From positions 1 through 13,661 of the forward strand of contig CAZYXZ010000082.1 of the NCBI GenBank assembly GCA_964651395.1: a stretch of 13,661 nucleotides of DNA, read 5' to 3'. The notes below the pieces were generated by a model. The model made no database searches. It was not told the origin of the DNA and was given only the letters and a program-made list of their open reading frames with translations. Numbering within the stretch: position 1 is the first letter of the stretch; each line of letters starts with the position of its first letter. Shown here one piece after another: positions 13,455-13,661 of this stretch. This DNA comes from CAZYXZ01 sp964651395. GTDB lineage: Bacteria; Actinomycetota; Actinomycetes; BP-191. Made by a program: the position numbers and the translations under genes.

Positions 13455-13661
13455 CTACTCCGTGGCGGTGCCCGATCCGGCGCCGGCCAGGTCGACCGGC
13501 GGGGCGTCCGGAGTCGCCTCCGGCTTCGCCTCGCCGCGGAAGGTGAACTTCGCCTCGTCGCCCTCGCCCTCGACGTCGACGACGACGATCTGGCCGGGGG
13601 CGAGCTCCTTCCACAGGATCTTCTCGGACAGCGCGTCCTCGATCTCCCGCTGGATGGTGCG
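13455..13661 (-). CDS. clpC: ATP-dependent Clp protease ATPase subunit ClpC, C-terminal end
   Basis: ClpC is an AAA+ unfoldase that feeds proteins to ClpP in the cytoplasm; in mycobacteria ClpC1 is essential. Only the last 68 residues and the stop codon (TAG, 13455-13457 on the plus-strand coordinates) are in the window; the rest continues beyond base 13661. The visible part begins RTIQREIEDALSEKILWKEL, which matches the C-terminal D2-small-domain end of ClpC (RxIQREIED.LSEKIL), then APGQIVVVDV, and an acidic, Pro/Ala-rich tail ending GTATE that is typical for actinobacterial ClpC. The frame is open to the window edge. Its position and strand relative to mutY and disA agree with clpC1 in M. 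tuberculosis. A hairpin follows immediately downstream. Confidence 0.9.
   Translation of the reverse strand, partial: RTIQREIEDALSEKILWKELAPGQIVVVDVEGEGDEAKFTFRGEAKPEATPDAPPVDLAGAGSGTATE

Overview
The window is high-GC, densely coded DNA with GTG/TTG starts, GC-rich third codon positions and many 4-nt gene overlaps. This points to an actinobacterium. The outer genes reproduce an order known from actinobacteria such as Mycobacterium tuberculosis: radA and disA on the plus strand, a small membrane protein on the minus strand (Rv3587c-like in position), mutY on the plus strand, and clpC on the minus strand. The presence of chemosensory genes suggests a lineage with motile or otherwise chemosensory members, for example zoospore-forming actinomycetes. 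The genus cannot be decided from this sequence.

Layout. Positions 1-1869 hold the 3' part of radA (recombination branch migration) and complete disA (c-di-AMP synthase and DNA scanning). A 125-bp convergent gap (1870-1994) carries a 13-bp perfect inverted repeat with extra direct copies of its core, and looks like a dispersed repeat or bidirectional terminator. From 10365 down to 1995 there is an unbroken minus-strand run: cheB, cheR (with C-terminal TPRs), cheW, a secreted GH92 alpha-mannosidase, and a 975-residue secreted neutral-ceramidase-like hydrolase ending in an LPATG sortase signal. The che genes overlap each other by 4 nt. The next gaps are 5 (or 47) and 19 nt, so the five genes could be one transcript. 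Relative to the M. tuberculosis order, this block sits between disA and the Rv3587c-like gene.

Positions 10437-11087 encode a single-pass membrane protein with a cysteine-containing ectodomain. It is divergent from mutY, and the short gap carries -10-like hexamers that would give leaderless transcripts on both strands. MutY has the HhH and FeS-cluster glycosylase core but lacks a recognisable 8-oxoG-reading NUDIX-like domain. From 13389 down to 11978 lies a SigE-family/ECF-like sigma factor whose stop codon overlaps the start of a membrane protein with an extracellular Cys-rich beta domain, a probable sigma/regulator pair. A long imperfect hairpin (13396-13448) separates the sigma gene from the last 69 codons of clpC.

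Working together: radA, disA and mutY are genome maintenance functions. cheBRW is an incomplete chemosensory module (no receptor or CheA here) that may control adaptation of a receptor encoded elsewhere. The mannosidase and ceramidase-like enzymes act outside the cell on mannosylated glycans and an amide-lipid-like substrate. Their tight arrangement behind cheW raises the possibility of a co-expressed sensing-and-degradation unit, which is an inference from spacing only. There is no gap above 300 bp, and I see no tRNA, rRNA, CRISPR array or insertion sequence.
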